This document shows positions 1 to 11,774 of a stretch of 64,000 nt of DNA, piece after piece. Location: NCBI GenBank assembly GCA_026075535.2, contig AP026544.2, positions 10,664,001 to 10,728,000 on the forward strand, given 5' to 3'. The DNA comes from Tricholoma matsutake. Lineage: Eukaryota; Basidiomycota; Agaricomycetes; Agaricales; Tricholomataceae. The first letter of the stretch is position 1. Every line of letters starts with the position of its first letter. Under the pieces are notes generated by a model. That model saw only the letters and a list, made by a program, of their open reading frames with translations, did no database searches and was not told where the DNA came from. The position numbers and the translations under genes are program-made.

Positions 1-411
1 CCTCCCTCGATCCTCTCGTCATTAGCTCTAGTAACCCTTCCAACACTTCATAGACATTTACTGCACCCTTCATATACTATCGACCTATCGAAAGGTCCCC
101 AGAACTCACATATCGACCATCGACGATAAACTCATTCGCTGTCAATCTCGTCAATCGCCCTCGATATCGATCAATACTCGATCGGACCGCACCAAACACT
201 TTTGTCTCTCATAACACTACCTTCATGACTAGTGTTAACTAGTAATCGTCTCATAGGTTTGACCACGAAAATTCGGAACGTCTCGCAACCTTCCTCTGAC
301 TCGTCGCAAACATCATCGATTGCCTCATCGGCAGTTCTGGTGGTTTTCCCAGGTTGAGCATCATCAGTGGGTGCCACAAGCAATGAAAGCGCTGGAGGAT
401 TTGTTAGTAAC
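1..411 (-). repeat. R1 dispersed repeat module, copy 1 (partial)
   Basis: Read on the minus strand, this begins with a short coding-like stretch containing DDAQPGK and then CDESEEGC, and runs on into a non-coding tail rich in ATCGAT-type words. The same order of blocks recurs on the plus strand near 29340-30560 and 52340-53640, so this is a dispersed repeat rather than a gene. It abuts the broken distal end of the copia protease at about 411, which looks like a junction between two elements. The window edge cuts it. It could be the 3' end of a retroelement, but I see no reverse transcriptase attached to any of the three copies. Confidence 0.55.
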
Positions 412-1829
412 TCAACAGGCGTCAGCATCAAAATGAGCGACAGCATTAGAGTCATCTGCAAGTGTGCCCACCAATATTAACCAAACTGCCAAGTTTGGGA
501 TGTAGAGAGCATTATGTAAGATGATTGATGCACCCCAGGCTATTCTTAGCTGTATATCTCTGACACCGATGGTGGCAATAGATGAACCACCAATGCCTTT
601 GACCAAATGAGGTGGAATGGGGTGCAGGCTAAGAAAATCAGATCTGTCAGGGGATATATGGACTGTTGCCCCAGAGTCAATGATAAAGGGGAGATCATCC
701 AAGGTAATACATGAGTGTTGAGTCTGGTTAAGGGGCTCCACAGTGAGAGCAATGTCATTGAGGGGTAAAGTATGGTGCTTCCAGTCAACAGTGGTAGTAG
801 GCTCCTCCTCAACGGCAAGCCATCCCTCATACTCTATGATGTCAGGGGAGTCGACAGGTAAAGGGTCATGAGCAAGTCCTGAAAATTCCAGTGCAGGCAG
901 GGTTGATGCCTCAGAGTTGATCATGACAGTGAACACCTGACCATTAATATCTTTCACAGTGACAGGAACCTTGGAGGTACTAGTGGGCAGTTGTTTCTTC
1001 TCACGAGCTGCCTTGTGAGCGGCGATTGATTCCTCCAGTGACTTCCCAGCCATACCACTGCCAGGTTTAATGCAGTACTGCTTCGTGTGCCCCTGCTTCC
1101 TGCAGTTTGTGTTGGTACAAGTCAGTGCATTAAAGAACCTGGAAGGCTTGGGCTGTGCCGCAAAATGTGGGTTTTAGAATCATTGCAGTGATCATTCTCA
1201 AGTAGGGATTGCTCATTCTTGAGGAATAACCGGATATCCTTAGAGCTGTATGGAGCTTCAATAGAGGAAGCAACAATGTCTCGAGAAATAATGGAGCAGG
1301 CATGGGGAAAATTGTCACTAAGGGAATTGAGTAGAGCGATGCAGCAGAGGAGGTCGGCTTTTATGTCACCCATGGCAAAGGCACATTCTATTAATGCACA
1401 AATCTTTTCTGCTGTCTCAGGGAGTGGCATGTCCTTTGTGCATTGAATGGAGAGCGCTTGTAGCAGAAGCTGAACCTGGTGTACCGGCCCTTCCTTCTGA
1501 TGGTGGTCCTGAAGAATCTTCCAATTGACCTCAGGGCCCTTCTTCATGTCCAGGAATTGTCGTTCAGAGGAAGAAACACTGGATGCAATAAAAGCATACA
1601 CGAGGTGGGAGTTTGCCCTCCAGTTGGCAAGCACATGGAGCTCAGTAGGGGTGGGCTCAGGTATATCACCCATAACATACTCGTAAAGGCCATTTAGATA
1701 TAAAGCAATAATGATTTCCTCACACCATTCTTTGTAATTAGATTTGAGTTTGTTGAGCTTCTCCCCATTATATTGTACAGAAAGTTTGATAAGAGAAATG
1801 GATGGGGGGTCGATAGTATCGGTACCCAT
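412..1829 (-). pseudogene. Ty1/copia gag-protease remnant
   Basis: This is the 5' part of a copia-type polyprotein. The Gag starts at an ATG at 1829 and runs to a stop at 1122 (235 aa). It has the usual UBN2-like pattern, including a WCEEIIIAL helix region. After a frame change the reading continues with a zinc knuckle of CX4CX4HX4C spacing near 1080-1115. A retropepsin follows with the active-site motif FIIDSGATVH and the downstream LADDSNAVAHFD block. Integrase, reverse transcriptase and RNase H are absent; the element ends abruptly at about 412 against the R1 repeat. Its own 5' LTR and primer site lie just upstream at 2036-2379. It is broken by frameshift and truncation and cannot be autonomous. 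Confidence 0.85.
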
Positions 1830-2036
1830 GGTAGGAAATCAATGGTTAGTGGACGATGAATTGTCAAAGGGAGAATATGGAAATGCAATGGTAGACGAGC
1901 AGGGTTTGTGAAAGACAAAGGGCTGATCCAAGATGAAAGTGATTGGGGAAACGGATCAAAAAGATATGACACAGTGGAACGTCGAGTGGCTAGGATACTT
2001 TTTTCCGTTGTTTAAAAATGACAGGACTCATGGGAG

Positions 2037-2048
2037 TGGCCCATAACC
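2037..2048 (-). other. Primer binding site of the 5' copia remnant
   Basis: On the minus strand the LTR end is followed directly by GGTTATGGGCCA. This is almost complementary to the anticodon arm of initiator tRNA-Met (GGGCTCATAACC). It matches the half-tRNA priming known for copia elements, and the intact-length copia element at 5446 has the same site. It fixes the LTR boundary at 2049. Confidence 0.65.
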
Positions 2049-2379
2049 TGTAGAAAGTGGATCCTAGTACAATCAAGATCGTGCTCAGTCTCTGTATAAG
2101 TGACTAATGTTAATGTGTACTGTACCTAGTACAATCAAGATCGATGAATGAGTAATTAATGATTCATGAAGCTCACCTCAGTCTCTGTATAAGTGACTGA
2201 GGTGGTAAAGTAACTACCAAACATATATATATGTGTTCTGTGTAACAAAGGATGGGTATGAATAAAAACGAGACAAGGGGGAACTGTGCCACGGATTGAC
2301 CACGCGTATCAAAGGGAATGCTAAAAATAGCACACGCATCAAACGTATCAAAAGCGACACTCACGGTGCAATCTCAACA
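2049..2379 (-). repeat. 5' LTR of the copia remnant (331 bp)
   Basis: On the minus strand the segment starts TGTTGAGATTG and ends TTTCTACA, giving the expected TG...CA ends, and is followed at once by the primer site. It contains an ATATATATAT stretch at about 2222-2232 that could serve as a TATA region. It also holds two copies of a block with AGTCACTTATACAGAGACTGAG. There is no partner LTR in the window because the element is truncated on the other side, so the boundaries rest on the terminal dinucleotides and primer site alone. Confidence 0.6.
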
Positions 2380-3314
2380 GTATATGTGATGCAACACTTT
2401 GTATTTACAGTAGTAGGAATGTATAATGCATCACAGGCATCAACTTAGTATAGGGCAGTGCTGCAGACAGTGATGCATCACTCCCTGTACACTTGGTATC
2501 ACTGTACTTGCACCACAGGTTTGTGATAATTATCGGAAATGATGTATCAACATCACAGCATCGGCTGAATTGGACAAGTAATGAGAACTCGGAACAAACA
2601 TGTAGGGTATGGGACAAGGGTCCAGCCAAGCGAAAAAATCGACCCCGTATGTTTTTTTCCATTACCCTTGGTATGGGACATCATGCACAATAATGGCCAA
2701 TGCCAGGTACCATTGATTATGCACCACAGGTCAGTGCTCAGTACCATTCCATTGTGCATCAAAGTAACAGGATCGGCTGTACTGCTTGCGACGTTGTATG
2801 ACCTGACCAGTTCTGTGTTCTATTTTTGGATCTGTTCATTGTTCAACTTCGTCGACATCAAGCCTGATTGTGCCCCCAATTGATATGGATGTTGCAGATC
2901 AACAAAATGATTCCAGTTTCCACTGGGACCGTCAAAGATAGATGCATCGAATAGGCTACAGATGGACCAAGTAATCCAACAAACCAGAATTTCCCATGTT
3001 TTGGAACATCGACTCGTATGAACAAATCATCCAAGTTCTCACCATCAGTCCTTCGCCCTTTGGCACAGTTCTTCCTCAGAATAACCCTGATTCAACCAAA
3101 CAGAAGATTTGGCCGCGGTTCATTATTTCCGGTGCTAAATCCATAAGTTCCTTTAGTAAAGTTCAAGGTGTTGGGCTTGTTTGATCTTCTTTTCCCCTAC
3201 TTAGCTCTCCTGCTACGACGAACTAGACCCCGTGGTTCCCCTTATCCGAAAGTGGCACTCATTACTTAGGGTTGCTTATTTTGCCTGATCTAGTGTTACT
3301 GTGTTCTGTCTACA
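2380..3314. other. Intergenic stretch, no gene assigned
   Basis: Only short open frames are present on both strands and none shows a recognisable motif. The part from about 2870 to 3314 could hold upstream exons of the membrane-protein gene that begins at 3315. A CATGCAG acceptor-like site lies at 3334-3340, but no continuous reading could be built. Confidence 0.4.
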
Positions 3315-4299
3315 ATGTCAATATCTTCTCTCATGCAGGCTGCTCCTTCGTCCGAGTCTACTAGTAGTGGTTCTGCAGACGGGGGGCTTCTGAGTCAGAT
3401 TCTACCTCCATTGTTCTCTAGTGTAAAGACGACAGGCACCATACTTCCCATTCCGACAACGTTAACTACGGCACCATCCTCTGCAGCCGGTGTAGAGACT
3501 TCTACTAGCCCCAGCCTATTCAGTACTAGCCCTTTGAGAAGCACCATACTGCCCAGTTCGACAACTACGGCCAAATCCTCTGTTAGTCACTATCTTTTTC
3601 TGGGGCAACTCTGATTCCCGAAGCACATGTTTGTAGACATTCCACCAAACATTTCAACAGAGTACTTCTCCCACAACCCCGTCTAGCATCCTTTCTAGCA
3701 GCGAAAATGCACCACTGTTGATCACGGTCCCGGGTTCCACATCGATCTTAACACAGACCATGCCTGATAACACTCCTACCACATCTTCCTTTGCTGGGCA
3801 CCAGTCCCGGGCCGGTCCGTCGAGGAGCACTATTTTAATGATAGTGGTTATCATAGGATCGTGCGTCGTCGGTGGCATCACCATTTTTTGGATCGTGTTC
3901 GGCAAATGGAAATTGAGACCATCTTCTAAACTTGACAGGCATGTCCAGCCATTGGACCTGCATTCTATCAATACAGAAGAAGCAGGCCAGCACAGGAGCA
4001 AAAAAAATGCATCAGGGCAAGCGAGTGCAGGTCAGGGCGACGCTGGTGGTGGTCATGGTGATTCTGACCATGGACGCAGTGGTGACTCTCATCACCGTCA
4101 GAATGATGGTCTTCCCGATTCTGATTTAGCGGCTGGTATTTACGAGCATGGTGCTGATCTTGCACACCAGTCAATACCCCAGCATGAAATACGACAAGTC
4201 GTGCCCAGTAGAGCCATGACTCCCCCTCCCGCATATCATGAGGAAGTCCCTCTCTACCATCAAGCCCGAGATGATGTAACCACATCATACATACTATAG
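3315..4299 (+). CDS. Ser/Thr-rich single-pass membrane protein
   Basis: Two exons, 3315-3581 and 3661-4299, join in phase 0 across a 79 nt intron (GTTAGT donor, CAACAG acceptor, CTGAT branch-like site) to give about 301 aa. The first ~170 residues are rich in Ser, Thr and Pro, as in an extracellular O-glycosylated stalk. One hydrophobic segment (starting ILMIVVIIGSCVVGG) forms the membrane span, followed by a basic KWKLR stop-transfer and a polar, His/Asp/Gly-rich cytoplasmic tail. The tail has a TPPPAYHEEVPLY segment containing a PPxY motif that could bind WW-domain proteins. No signal peptide is seen, so upstream exons are probably missing from this model. The layout resembles Mid2/Wsc-like basidiomycete surface proteins, but the family is inferred from layout only. 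Confidence 0.55.
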
Positions 4300-5445
4300 A
4301 GTGACAAGTCCCACTCGTCAACCCAAAAATTTCCAGGAAGTCTTTTGTTACACAATGATGACCCCATGTTGTTGTACATTCTTGATGTGTTCCTATATTC
4401 TTTCTAGATTCATTTTACTGATTTATTATTTGACATTTTTATTTCTTAGATCTTCTATTTTATTTTTAGGACGACGTTTCACCTATGCGACGCGTCAGTC
4501 ACGTGTTTTGCTCGTGTTTCCCTGCTCCCTCGGCCTCCGCATCCACAGCATCACCTGGTTCGAAGGAACGGTACTGGTATTTTCATTTCATTTTCATTTA
4601 CCTTTTGTAGTTATATTTTTGTGCCTTATTGCTATGACGATCTGCAACGTCAAGTGTCAACATTTCGGCCGGCTAAAATCCGAATCAACGGGTTGGACCA
4701 CTGGACGGTAGGGTTGAGGGGCATTGTTTGGGTGTCCTCTGCGCTTGCTGGGGGCACAGGCGATGTACCATCAATAGAGGTGCCCTACAGCAGCCTCTCC
4801 CCGAGTCATTCCCAGTCAGGAAAACTCCGAGATGAAGATTCAATAAAGCCATCACATCAAGACTTCTCGTAGGGTTGAACATCCTTCTTGGACTCCAGTT
4901 GTACACCCCGAATTCGATGATCCTCTTTCCTTTTCATCTTTTCATCTTATTTTATTCTGGTTGCTCGGAGTGTTGGCACGAGAGAACGTGCACGATCAGT
5001 TGGCACTTGTAACTACAGCTCGCTTGTATTTAGGTGTCCTCCCACCTGTCGAATGGAGATTATCATCTGGTTCCCAATTTTTATGCTCCCCTCACCAAGT
5101 TTTCTCTTGTCCCTTAAGCTTCCTGCACACCAAGGTGCAGAAACCAAGTCAAGTTCTTAAGTACTTTTTTTTTTTTTTTGTGTTATTTTTCGGACCTCTC
5201 AGGGCATACCCTATAATGGTCATTACATCTTAGAGTATCTACATTATGCCCCTTTGCCTTGACATCTCCCCAGTCCTTGCCCCTCAGATGGGATGCCCTG
5301 GGCATTCATTCCCCCTGAGGTCCGGTTCTTTAGGCTGTTTAGGACTGCGGGACCCTTCGTCGACCTCTTCTTCGGTTCGCTTGGTGTCCTTGCTGTTGAG
5401 TTTGCGTGACTGTTAGTTGCCTGGCCATCTTATGGCAGGCACAAG
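4300..5445. other. Intergenic, no gene assigned
   Basis: AT-rich 3' flank of the membrane-protein gene, then unassigned sequence up to the copia LTR. A short T-run lies at 5167-5179. No open frame here carries a domain I recognise. Confidence 0.4.
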
Positions 5446-5721
5446 TGTTGGACTATATTATTATTAAATAATGGACTAAGTATAACTGAAACGCTTACTA
5501 AACCCTTAGATAAAATTTTCGTATCATCTCCGAGACTCCTCAGTGTCTCTACACCACTGAGGAGTAAGTCCCTTTATTACATTACACAGACTGGTAACTA
5601 ATCGTACTGTAGTTGATCTCGTACAGGTACATTACCACTCAATTCAGTGTTTCTACACCACTGAGGATTGATCTCATACAGTTTTTCCCTTTCTGATTTC
5701 ATCCGTGACCCTGCGCAATCA
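5446..5721 (+). repeat. 5' LTR of the copia element
   Basis: 276 bp, TG...CA ends. It differs from the 3' LTR at 5472, 5493, 5520, 5525-5526, 5575, 5604 and 5705. All differences are transitions and most are at CpG positions. It contains the internal inverted motif CTCAGTG...CACTGAG. Confidence 0.92.
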
Positions 5722-5723
5722 GA

Positions 5724-5735
5724 GGTTATGGGCCC
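5724..5735 (+). other. Primer binding site overlapping the gag start codon
   Basis: GGTTATGGGCCC lies two bases after the LTR and is one mismatch from perfect complementarity to the initiator tRNA-Met anticodon arm. The ATG inside it (5728-5730) opens the gag frame without interruption. The complement of the CAU anticodon therefore seems to double as the translation start. Confidence 0.65.
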
Positions 5736-8700
5736 TGACAACTCTCTCGACATTTCCACAGGCTCGAAAGCCCTTTCTGTACCGAAACTCTGTGCTGATG
5801 GAGGGAACTGGCCATTCTACCAGGAACACATGATGAACTTCTTGAAGTCAAAAGGGTTGTGGCGACATGTCAGAGGGTTAGTGCTTGAACCAGAGGAACC
5901 TGTGATGAAAGATAGGAAGGCATATCCAGCCGGGACAGGGGAGCATGACATAGTCACCGAAGCCCTCACAAAAAACCAGCTAAAGGAGATAAACGACGAG
6001 ATCGATGACTATATCCAAAAGGAAGCCTCAGTTAAGGAAGTCTTCTACCAAACCATAGACAAATCAACATTCCTGCAAATAAAAGGAGAAGCGACAGCCG
6101 CAGCCGCCTGGAAGAAACTTGTAGAAATCCACGCAAAGAGGTGCGACATGTTCGAAATGAGCCTGCTTGCTCAGCTGCAAAACACATGCTTCACCGAGGG
6201 ACAGAGTATGCGAGAACACTTGACCAAAATGGTGGAGATAAGAGACCAATTAGCCAAAGCTGGAAACCAGATTACCAACAAATTGTTCATGCTGTATATC
6301 CATACCTCCCTCTCCCAGTCACCTGCATTTTGATCCCTATTCATAGCCTTGAATACCACCTCATTGCAGACTGGCACTAAGCTCACCAGTAGCATGTTAA
6401 TAAGCGCGCTCATCGCAGAGGATACTGCAACTGCAATGGAGAGCGAAATCAACAAAACAAGCCCTGCATTGATGGCTGCATCAACCAAAAGGGGAAAAGG
6501 AAAGGCTAAATCTGACACGAAGGGGGAGACTAAACGTTGTTCCAACCCCAAGTGCAATTGAAGAGGGCATACCATTGAGAATTGCTATGAAGAAGGCAGG
6601 GGAAAAGAAAAAGAAGCTCCAGAATGGTAGAGAAAGGAAAAGGAAGCGAGGGAGGCAAAGTGAGCATGGAAAAAGGGGGCCAATACGGTGATGACCGAAG
6701 AGAAACCCAAAACCTATGCAATGCTCATTATTAATGATCCTACCCCTATCCAACCAAATCATCTCACCTGCACTTCTGACTTCCAAGCAAACATCCTTGA
6801 AGCCAATAGCATGTTGCACAAGGCCTCCGAAGTCATCATCGACTGTGGTGCAAGCAATAATTTTTGCCCAGATCAATCAAAGTTCATAACCTATGAAATG
6901 ATCCCCCCAGAACCCATTAAAGTTGCCAATGGCCAATGCTTCAGTGCGCTCGGTAAAGGTGACATCGAAGTATGGGTACCAAACGGAGAAAAAGGCAAGA
7001 CCCAACTCCTACTCAGGAATACACTCTTTGCTCCAAACCTCGCCTATACATTACTGTCCATCCCTACAATTGACCATGCAGGGTTCTACACCGAGACTAG
7101 AGGTGGAGAATGCAAGATCATGACCGCAAACAAGGCTGTAATTGGCCATGTTCCCCTAGTCGCAAATCTCTACCGAATACATGGCAATGTGAGCCCTGGC
7201 AAAGAAGTACATGTAGCCATGTCAAAAAGGGGTATAACCCTCTCGGAATTCCACCGATGGATGGGTCACGTTCACTATGATGCACTCAAGCAGATGATCC
7301 AGAAACGCATGGTTAAAGGGGTCAAGGCACCCTGAAGACTTTTGTGAATCATGTTTGAAAGCGAAGGCACCACATCACCCATTCCCAAAGGAAAGCAAAA
7401 GCAAATACACCAAATATGGTGAAAAAGTCGTCACTGACCTATGGGGACCAGCCCAAGTCAAGTCCCTGTCACACAGCCAGTACTACTCTCTCTACCATGA
7501 TCTCAGCTCGAGTGAGGAGAAGGTTTACTTCCAACAGCGCAAGTCCCAGACATTCACAAACTACAAAAAGTACGAGGCCTGGGTCAATGTTCAACGCGCC
7601 ACCAACATAAAGATCTTTGGTACTGACCATGGAGGTGAATTCATGAGCAATGAGTTCACAGAACATCTTGAGGCCAAGGGAACTGTTCGCCACCTCACAA
7701 CGCATGACTCACCATCGTCCAATGGAGTCGCCAAGCAAGCAAACCAAACCCATGTAGAAGGAGCTGTCGCAATGATTATAGGGGCTGGCCTCCCAATGTT
7801 CCTATGGGAAGAGGCCATCAGACACCATGTATGGGTATGAAACCAAACCCTTACCACTGCAAACAAAACATTCAAGACCCCCATTGAAGTAGCAACTGGC
7901 AAGAAACCCAACCTGAAACAGCTCCAGGAATTCGGTGCATGTGTGTGGGTAAAGAACCTAGAGGCAGGAAAACTAAAGGCAAAGGTTGAGGAAGGACATT
8001 TTGTGGGTATTGATGATGAGTTGAAGGGTTGCCATGTGTATTGGGCAGACAAACGACAAATTTCTGTGGAACAAGATGTCTACTTCGATCCCAGAGCTGC
8101 AAACAATATGAGGATCGAGGGGGAGTGGAAATTAGATGCTGACGACGACAAAGAATACTTCGACGATGAGGATGTTCAACCAGACTCAACCCCAAACACA
8201 AAAGTTCCCCCTACACAACCTATTGCACCCACACCACCAGAACAATGACCACCGATGCCTGTACCACCCCAGGAGCAAACACGACGAAGGAACTCTCTGG
8301 ATGGACTCGAACAATACAATGCAGAAGAGTATGGGAGGGGGAGAAGAAACGCTGCACAAAGAAACCAGCAAGATGGGTTGACAGTGCAAATAGCCAAAGA
8401 AGTCGGAACAGGAGGTGATACAGTGGAAGCAATAATGACAGATGGAGTTATGATGGCGATGACAGCAGCAGGGGATGAGCCAACACTCAGGGAGGTACTG
8501 AAAAGTGATGAGCGAGAGAAGTGGGAACAGGCAATAGAGGAAGAACTCACCCAGCTCAAAAAGCTCAAGACCTGGGAGCTTGTAAAAGCACCACTGGGGG
8601 CAAACATTATCCCCTCAATGTACGTGTTCCACCGAAAATGGGACGCCCAGGGAGAGATCACACGTCACAGAGCATGATGTGTTGCAAAAGGTACCGGTCA

Positions 8701-10055
8701 AAAGCATGGGGTCGATTACAAAGACACCTTTGCACCCACAGTCTGTCCAGAAACCCTACGGCTTGTACTTGCTCTCGGGGCCCACCTTGGCTCAGCTATA
8801 GGCCAATGCAATGCGAAATCAGCCTACCTGAATGCTTGACTACCCCTGGACATAAACTTGTACATGAAGTTGCCCCCACTCTATGAAAAGTTCCACACAC
8901 TGCCTCGTCACTTACCTGAAAAGGGAACGGTCTGCAAACTACTTGCACCCCTTTACAGAACCAAACAAGGTGCATGTGAATGGTACAAGCGGCTCAAGAC
9001 CATCTTTACCGAGCTCGACTACACCATGCTCAAGGCCGACCACGCCATATTCTACCAAATTGACGCTGCCGACTACACCATTGTTGCGTGCGCAACCGAC
9101 GATTTCACAATCGTCACAAGCTCCGAAAAATGCCAAGAAAATATCAAAAATAGCTTTCGAAAGTATTTCAACATCATTGACAATGGCCCAATCAATTGGT
9201 TACTGGGCATTGAACTGAAACGCGACCTCGAGAGCAAGACTATATCCCTCGGCCAACAGGCATACATCAAAGAAATCCTCACGCGATTCGACCTTACTGA
9301 TGCATGCACTGCCTCAACACCAATGGAGCCTGGAGTCGACCTCACAATCGGATCAAAAGGGGTATCGTCGATGATGTTGGAAGGAGCTGGAAAGACAAAG
9401 TATAGGGAAATGATCGGATGCTTGATGTACGCCAGTGTCATGACTTGCCCTGATATTCCTTACGCTGTCTTGTCTCTCTCTCAACACCTCGAGAACCCGA
9501 CGTCAACTCACATGAACGCCATCACGCGTGTTTTTTGTTACCTCTCTGGAACCAAGACTCTCAGATTAATACTAGGGGGCAAGGACTGCAATTTAATGGG
9601 ATATACTGATGCCGACTGGGCTTCAAACACATCGCCACTCGATCTCGGGTTATACCTTCTTTTATGGAGGTGGAGCTGTGTCCTGGAGCAGTAAAAAGCA
9701 GCCGATTGTCACCCTCTCAAGCACCGAGGCCAAATATGTCACATTAATGCACTCCTCAAAGGAAGTCCTCTGGTACCACAAGGTCTTACAGGAATTCAAC
9801 AAAATCCTCATATTCTCACGCCCCACAACCGTTTTCTGCGATAACCAAGGCGCTATTCGCCTGGCGAAGGATTCAGCTTACCATGGGCAGACCAAACACA
9901 TAGATGTGCACTTCCATTTCATGCGACAAACCGTTGAATCTGGGGACATCGGGCTCACCTATCGCCCCACTGATGAAAACATCGCCGATGTTTTCACGAA
10001 GTCGCTCCCACGCGTCAAATTCGAGTGTTTCCGGTCCCTTCTCAGTCTCCAGTGA
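5728..10055 (+). pseudogene. Copia gag-pol polyprotein, decayed
   Basis: Domain order is Gag, zinc knuckle, protease, integrase, reverse transcriptase, RNase H, as in Ty1/copia. Gag runs from 5728. The knuckle near 6540-6590 reads CNPKC..GHTIENC. Protease has DCGASNNF near 6840. Integrase has the HRWMGH/CESC zinc region near 7250-7360, TDLWGP near 7435 and FGTDHGGEF near 7620. RT has a DD pair in ATDDF near 9100. RNase H has TLSSTEAKY and RTKHIDV-like blocks near 9715-9915. The frame is interrupted by stops near 6331, 6559, 6628, 6658, 7840, 8246, 8675 and 8840, and by frameshifts near 7335 and 9640. Several stops sit where the family has Arg, which fits CGA to TGA change. It is not expressible as one protein. 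Confidence 0.9.
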
Positions 10056-10075
10056 CCCTCCCGCTCGAGGGGGAG

Positions 10076-10351
10076 TGTTGGACTATATTATTATTAAATA
10101 ACGGACTAAGTATAACTGAAACACTTACTAAACCCTTAGATAAAATTTTTGTATTGTCTCCGAGACTCCTCAGTGTCTCTACACCACTGAGGAGTAAGTC
10201 CCTTCATTACATTACACAGACTGGTAACTAATCATACTGTAGTTGATCTCGTACAGGTACATTACCACTCAATTCAGTGTTTCTACACCACTGAGGATTG
10301 ATCTCATACAGTTTTTCCCTTTCTGATTTCATCCATGACCCTGCGCAATCA
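10076..10351 (+). repeat. 3' LTR of the copia element
   Basis: Same length as the 5' LTR and co-linear with it. It follows the purine tract at about 10062-10075, which would prime plus-strand synthesis. It retains fewer CpGs than the 5' copy. Confidence 0.92.
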
Positions 10352-10500
10352 GAACGAGTTGGACAGTGTGGGTGTGGGGTTTTGTCTGGTTCTGGTACCT
10401 CTAGTTGCGTACTTCATAATTTCCATAGTCCTCTGTGTTCCAGGCAGAATTTTATTTTATTTTATTTTGTTGGTTTTGGGATATTCTTAAGTACTTATTA

Positions 10501-11186
10501 GGGTTGTTCACGGTAGCCATTCTTGGGCCATTTTCAGCTCATTTTCAGACTCATTTTCAGCTCATTTTCATGTATTTGGCAGAGGAACAAACAAAAGGGA
10601 ATGAAAAATGAAATGGAAAATGACATGAAAAATGGTTACTGTGAACACCCTGGGAAGGAAATTTTAGAAAAATGGAGCAAAAATGCATTTTTCTCGCCAG
10701 GCACAGCGCCAAAAAGATGAAAAATGATCATTTTTCGGTTTCCTTTTTACAAAAGCAAGGGTGGGGTTCCATTTTACATTCATTTTACATTAGGGTTGTT
10801 CACAGTTGGCATTTTTGATTCATTTTTCACTCATTTTTCAATCATTTTCTATTTCATTTTGATTCCATTTTTCTCAAGAATGGAACTGAGAATGAATGTA
10901 AAATGGATGTAAAATGGAACCCTACCCTTGCTTTTGTAAAAAGGGAACCAAAAAATGATCATTTTTCATATTTTTAGCACTGTGCCTGGTGAGAAAATGC
11001 ATTTTTGCTCCATTTTTCTAAAATTTCCTTCCCAGGGTGTTCACAGTAACCATTTTTCATGTCATTTTCCATTCCATTTTTCATTCCCTTTTGTTTGTTC
11101 CTCTGCCAAATACACAAAAATGAGCCGAAAATGAGTTTGAAAATGAGCTGAAAATGGCCCAAGAATGGCTACCATGAACAATCCAC
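10501..11186. mobile_element. Foldback / MITE-like inverted repeat (686 bp)
   Basis: Two arms of about 290-310 bp (10501-10790 and 10880-11186) are reverse complements, separated by about 90 bp. The outer ends pair GGGTTGTTCACGGTAGCC with its complement near 11165-11186. The GGGTTGTTCAC end motif also occurs internally at about 10792 and in reverse at about 10640, so the arms look composite. The sequence is dense in CATTTTC/GAAAATG words and codes for nothing convincing. No clear target duplication is seen. Confidence 0.8.
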
Positions 11187-11189
11187 AAC

Positions 11190-11660
11190 TCTCAGTGACT
11201 TTAGACCATTATATATGGACTAACTAATGGTGGCTTTAGGCCGTATTTAATGGTCCAGCTAATGTGGGCCCATAGACTGTAATAGACCATAGAAGATGTG
11301 TGGGCTCATCTGGCAGGTATAAGTTCATTTAAATAGAATGGGCTCATGGGTGAAATGAGTAGAGCTTTATACCACATGTGATGGGTGGGCCCATGGGATA
11401 TGTTAGTATTGGAATAGACCATAGATGATGGGTGGGCTTATAGGACATGAGGACTTAGCAGTAGACCATGGATGATGGGGTGGGCCCAAGTGTAATTTTG
11501 GGACTGGTATGGATCATGTATAATGGGTGGGCCTATGTGATATGTTAGCATTGGAGCAGACCATGGCTGATGGGTGTGCCTATAGGACATATTGAAGCAG
11601 TAGACTATGAATGTTATGGTAGGCCCATGTAGGTCATGTTAGCAGTGTATTAGACAATGA
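11190..11660 (+). repeat. Degenerate tandem repeat, ~50 bp period
   Basis: Units share the core AGACCATRGATGATGGGTGGGC followed by CCTATAGGACAT-like sequence (for example near 11283, 11415, 11463, 11512, 11558 and 11603). Copies differ by many substitutions and small indels. Non-coding. Confidence 0.6.
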
Positions 11661-11774
11661 GATGAGGCTCTTACCATTGCTACATCTTAGCCTTCCAAGA
11701 GACTACATGGTAGCAAATGCCCATATTACATATCAGCATCATAGATTCATAGTAGACCTTGAATATTTATTTGT

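Larger units (their letters stand above)
5446..10351 (+). mobile_element. Full-length degenerate Ty1/copia retrotransposon (4.9 kb)
   Basis: The two LTRs (5446-5721 and 10076-10351) are both exactly 276 bp and start TGTTGG and end CAATCA. A half-tRNA primer site follows the left LTR, a purine tract (CTCGAGGGGGAG) precedes the right one, and one decayed gag-pol frame lies between. A perfect target duplication is not visible: the left flank is ACAAG, and the right flank reads GAACG, or ACGAG if the boundary moves two bases. Either the duplication has mutated or the element recombined. The LTRs differ at 8 of 276 bases, so insertion is not very recent. Confidence 0.92.

Noticed and set aside
2173..2883. 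Several 60-100 codon frames on both strands
   Set aside because: No motif, no exon pattern; part of the region is copia LTR. Treated as chance.
9073..9441. Minus-strand frame opposite the copia RT
   Set aside because: It shadows the plus-strand RT, whose motifs are clear.
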